Shown piece by piece: positions 5,735-6,030 of a DNA stretch of 6,030 nt; the first letter of the stretch is position 1, and each line of letters begins with the position of its first letter. Below the pieces are notes generated by a model that saw only the letters and a list, made by a program, of their open reading frames with translations, ran no database searches and had not been told where the DNA came from. The stretch is from NCBI GenBank assembly GCA_002483445.1, contig DLHY01000041.1, forward strand, positions 1 through 6,030. Reading direction: 5' to 3'. The stretch is from Blastocatellia bacterium UBA7656 (GTDB lineage: Bacteria; Acidobacteriota; Blastocatellia; UBA7656). Position numbers and translations under genes: made by a program.

Positions 5735-6021
5735 TTGCGCCGAAGGCGCAACGAGAAGGTAGTCAGACGCGCAACGTCTGGACTGGAGTGATCAGGTTTC
5801 GCGCTCTCGTGGAGCGCCAGAACATCTGATACTGCTGGCGAATTCAGTCAGCCTGAAGATGCGCTGCGCAATGTAGGACCATCTGCCAGCTTGTCGTTGT
5901 TTCCCGCCACCGACGCTTTGCGCAGCCCGCGACAAGCTGGTAGCTGGTCCGACATTTCCCAAATTCGACAATGATTCCAGAGGCTTCACCTCTGGCTAAC
6001 TTCTTCGAGCCGCTTCGCGGC
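5735..6021. repeat. Cluster of short hairpins in non-coding DNA
   Basis: The stretch from 5676 to the end holds no credible gene but many small perfect stem-loops. They are TTGCGCC/GGCGCAA around GAA (5735-5751), CAGACG/CGTCTG (5764-5780), GCGCTC/GAGCGC (5801-5817), TTCAG/CTGAA (5843-5857), CCAGAGG/CCTCTGG (5977-5995) and GCCGC/GCGGC around TTC (6009-6021). Loops are always three or five bases. The large inverted repeat 5876-5950 sits among them. CCAG/CTGG words recur throughout. The block resembles REP-type intergenic repeats or a decayed mobile sequence and continues beyond the window edge. No transcript or function can be claimed. Confidence 0.6.
5876..5950. repeat. Long inverted repeat, 21-bp arms
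   Basis: Arms at 5876-5896 and 5930-5950 match at 19 of 21 positions around a 33-base loop. The inner 11 bp (CCAGCTTGTCG/CGACAAGCTGG) and outer 6 bp (GGACCA/TGGTCC) are perfect. A second inverted repeat, GCTGCGCAA (5863-5871) with TTGCGCAGC (5918-5926), is interleaved with it. It could form an RNA hairpin, a DNA cruciform or part of a REP-like element. It has no T-run and no adjacent gene end, so it is not called a terminator. Confidence 0.75.
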
Positions 6022-6030
6022 AAAAGACAA

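Noticed and set aside
5629..5989. Open frames of about 65 aa on both strands (5629-5829 plus, 5792-5989 minus)
   Set aside because: They run across the mobile-element arm and the hairpins, lack a ribosome binding site and give low-complexity protein. They are best explained as chance frames.
5735..6021. Integron attC sites or a tRNA in the hairpin cluster
   Set aside because: No paired core sites of the attC type and no cloverleaf with a plausible anticodon arm and CCA-proximal stem could be drawn.

Overview
The window reads as a chromosomal segment of a Gram-negative environmental bacterium. Acidobacteriota, possibly Blastocatellia, is the best guess. This rests on the protein flavour (a secreted S9 peptidase with WSPDG propeller repeats, a short CstA, a two-domain MazG), the low-complexity intergenic words and the hairpin-rich non-coding DNA. 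It is an inference from recall, not from a search.

Layout. Positions 1-109 are non-coding and hold a perfect 14-bp tandem repeat. Two small rightward genes of unknown function follow (110-355 and 392-661), separated by a second 14-bp-period repeat. Next is a rightward gene for an exported serine peptidase of family S9 (735-2762). It meets a leftward cstA-type transporter gene (2815-4509) tail to tail, with a probable two-way terminator hairpin between them. Upstream of cstA, on the same strand, is mazG (4595-5416). A good sigma70-like promoter for cstA overlaps the mazG stop codon.

The last 600 bases (5417-6030) have no convincing gene and are the most interesting part. They contain a 175-bp non-autonomous mobile element (5492-5666) with 15-bp perfect terminal inverted repeats and a perfect 9-bp flanking direct repeat that looks like a target-site duplication. 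Its arms are built from a 10-bp-period CACAGATGAA-type word in inverted orientation. Beyond it lies a run of at least seven short hairpins, one of them a 21-bp-arm inverted repeat interleaved with another inverted repeat.

How the genes fit together. The secreted peptidase would release small peptides outside the cytoplasm, and CstA-family carriers import peptides or pyruvate, so the convergent pair could serve peptide scavenging. MazG is a housekeeping nucleotide-pool cleaner. No defence system, biosynthetic cluster or other clearly new multi-gene system is visible. The candidate novelty is the small mobile element and the structured DNA beside it.
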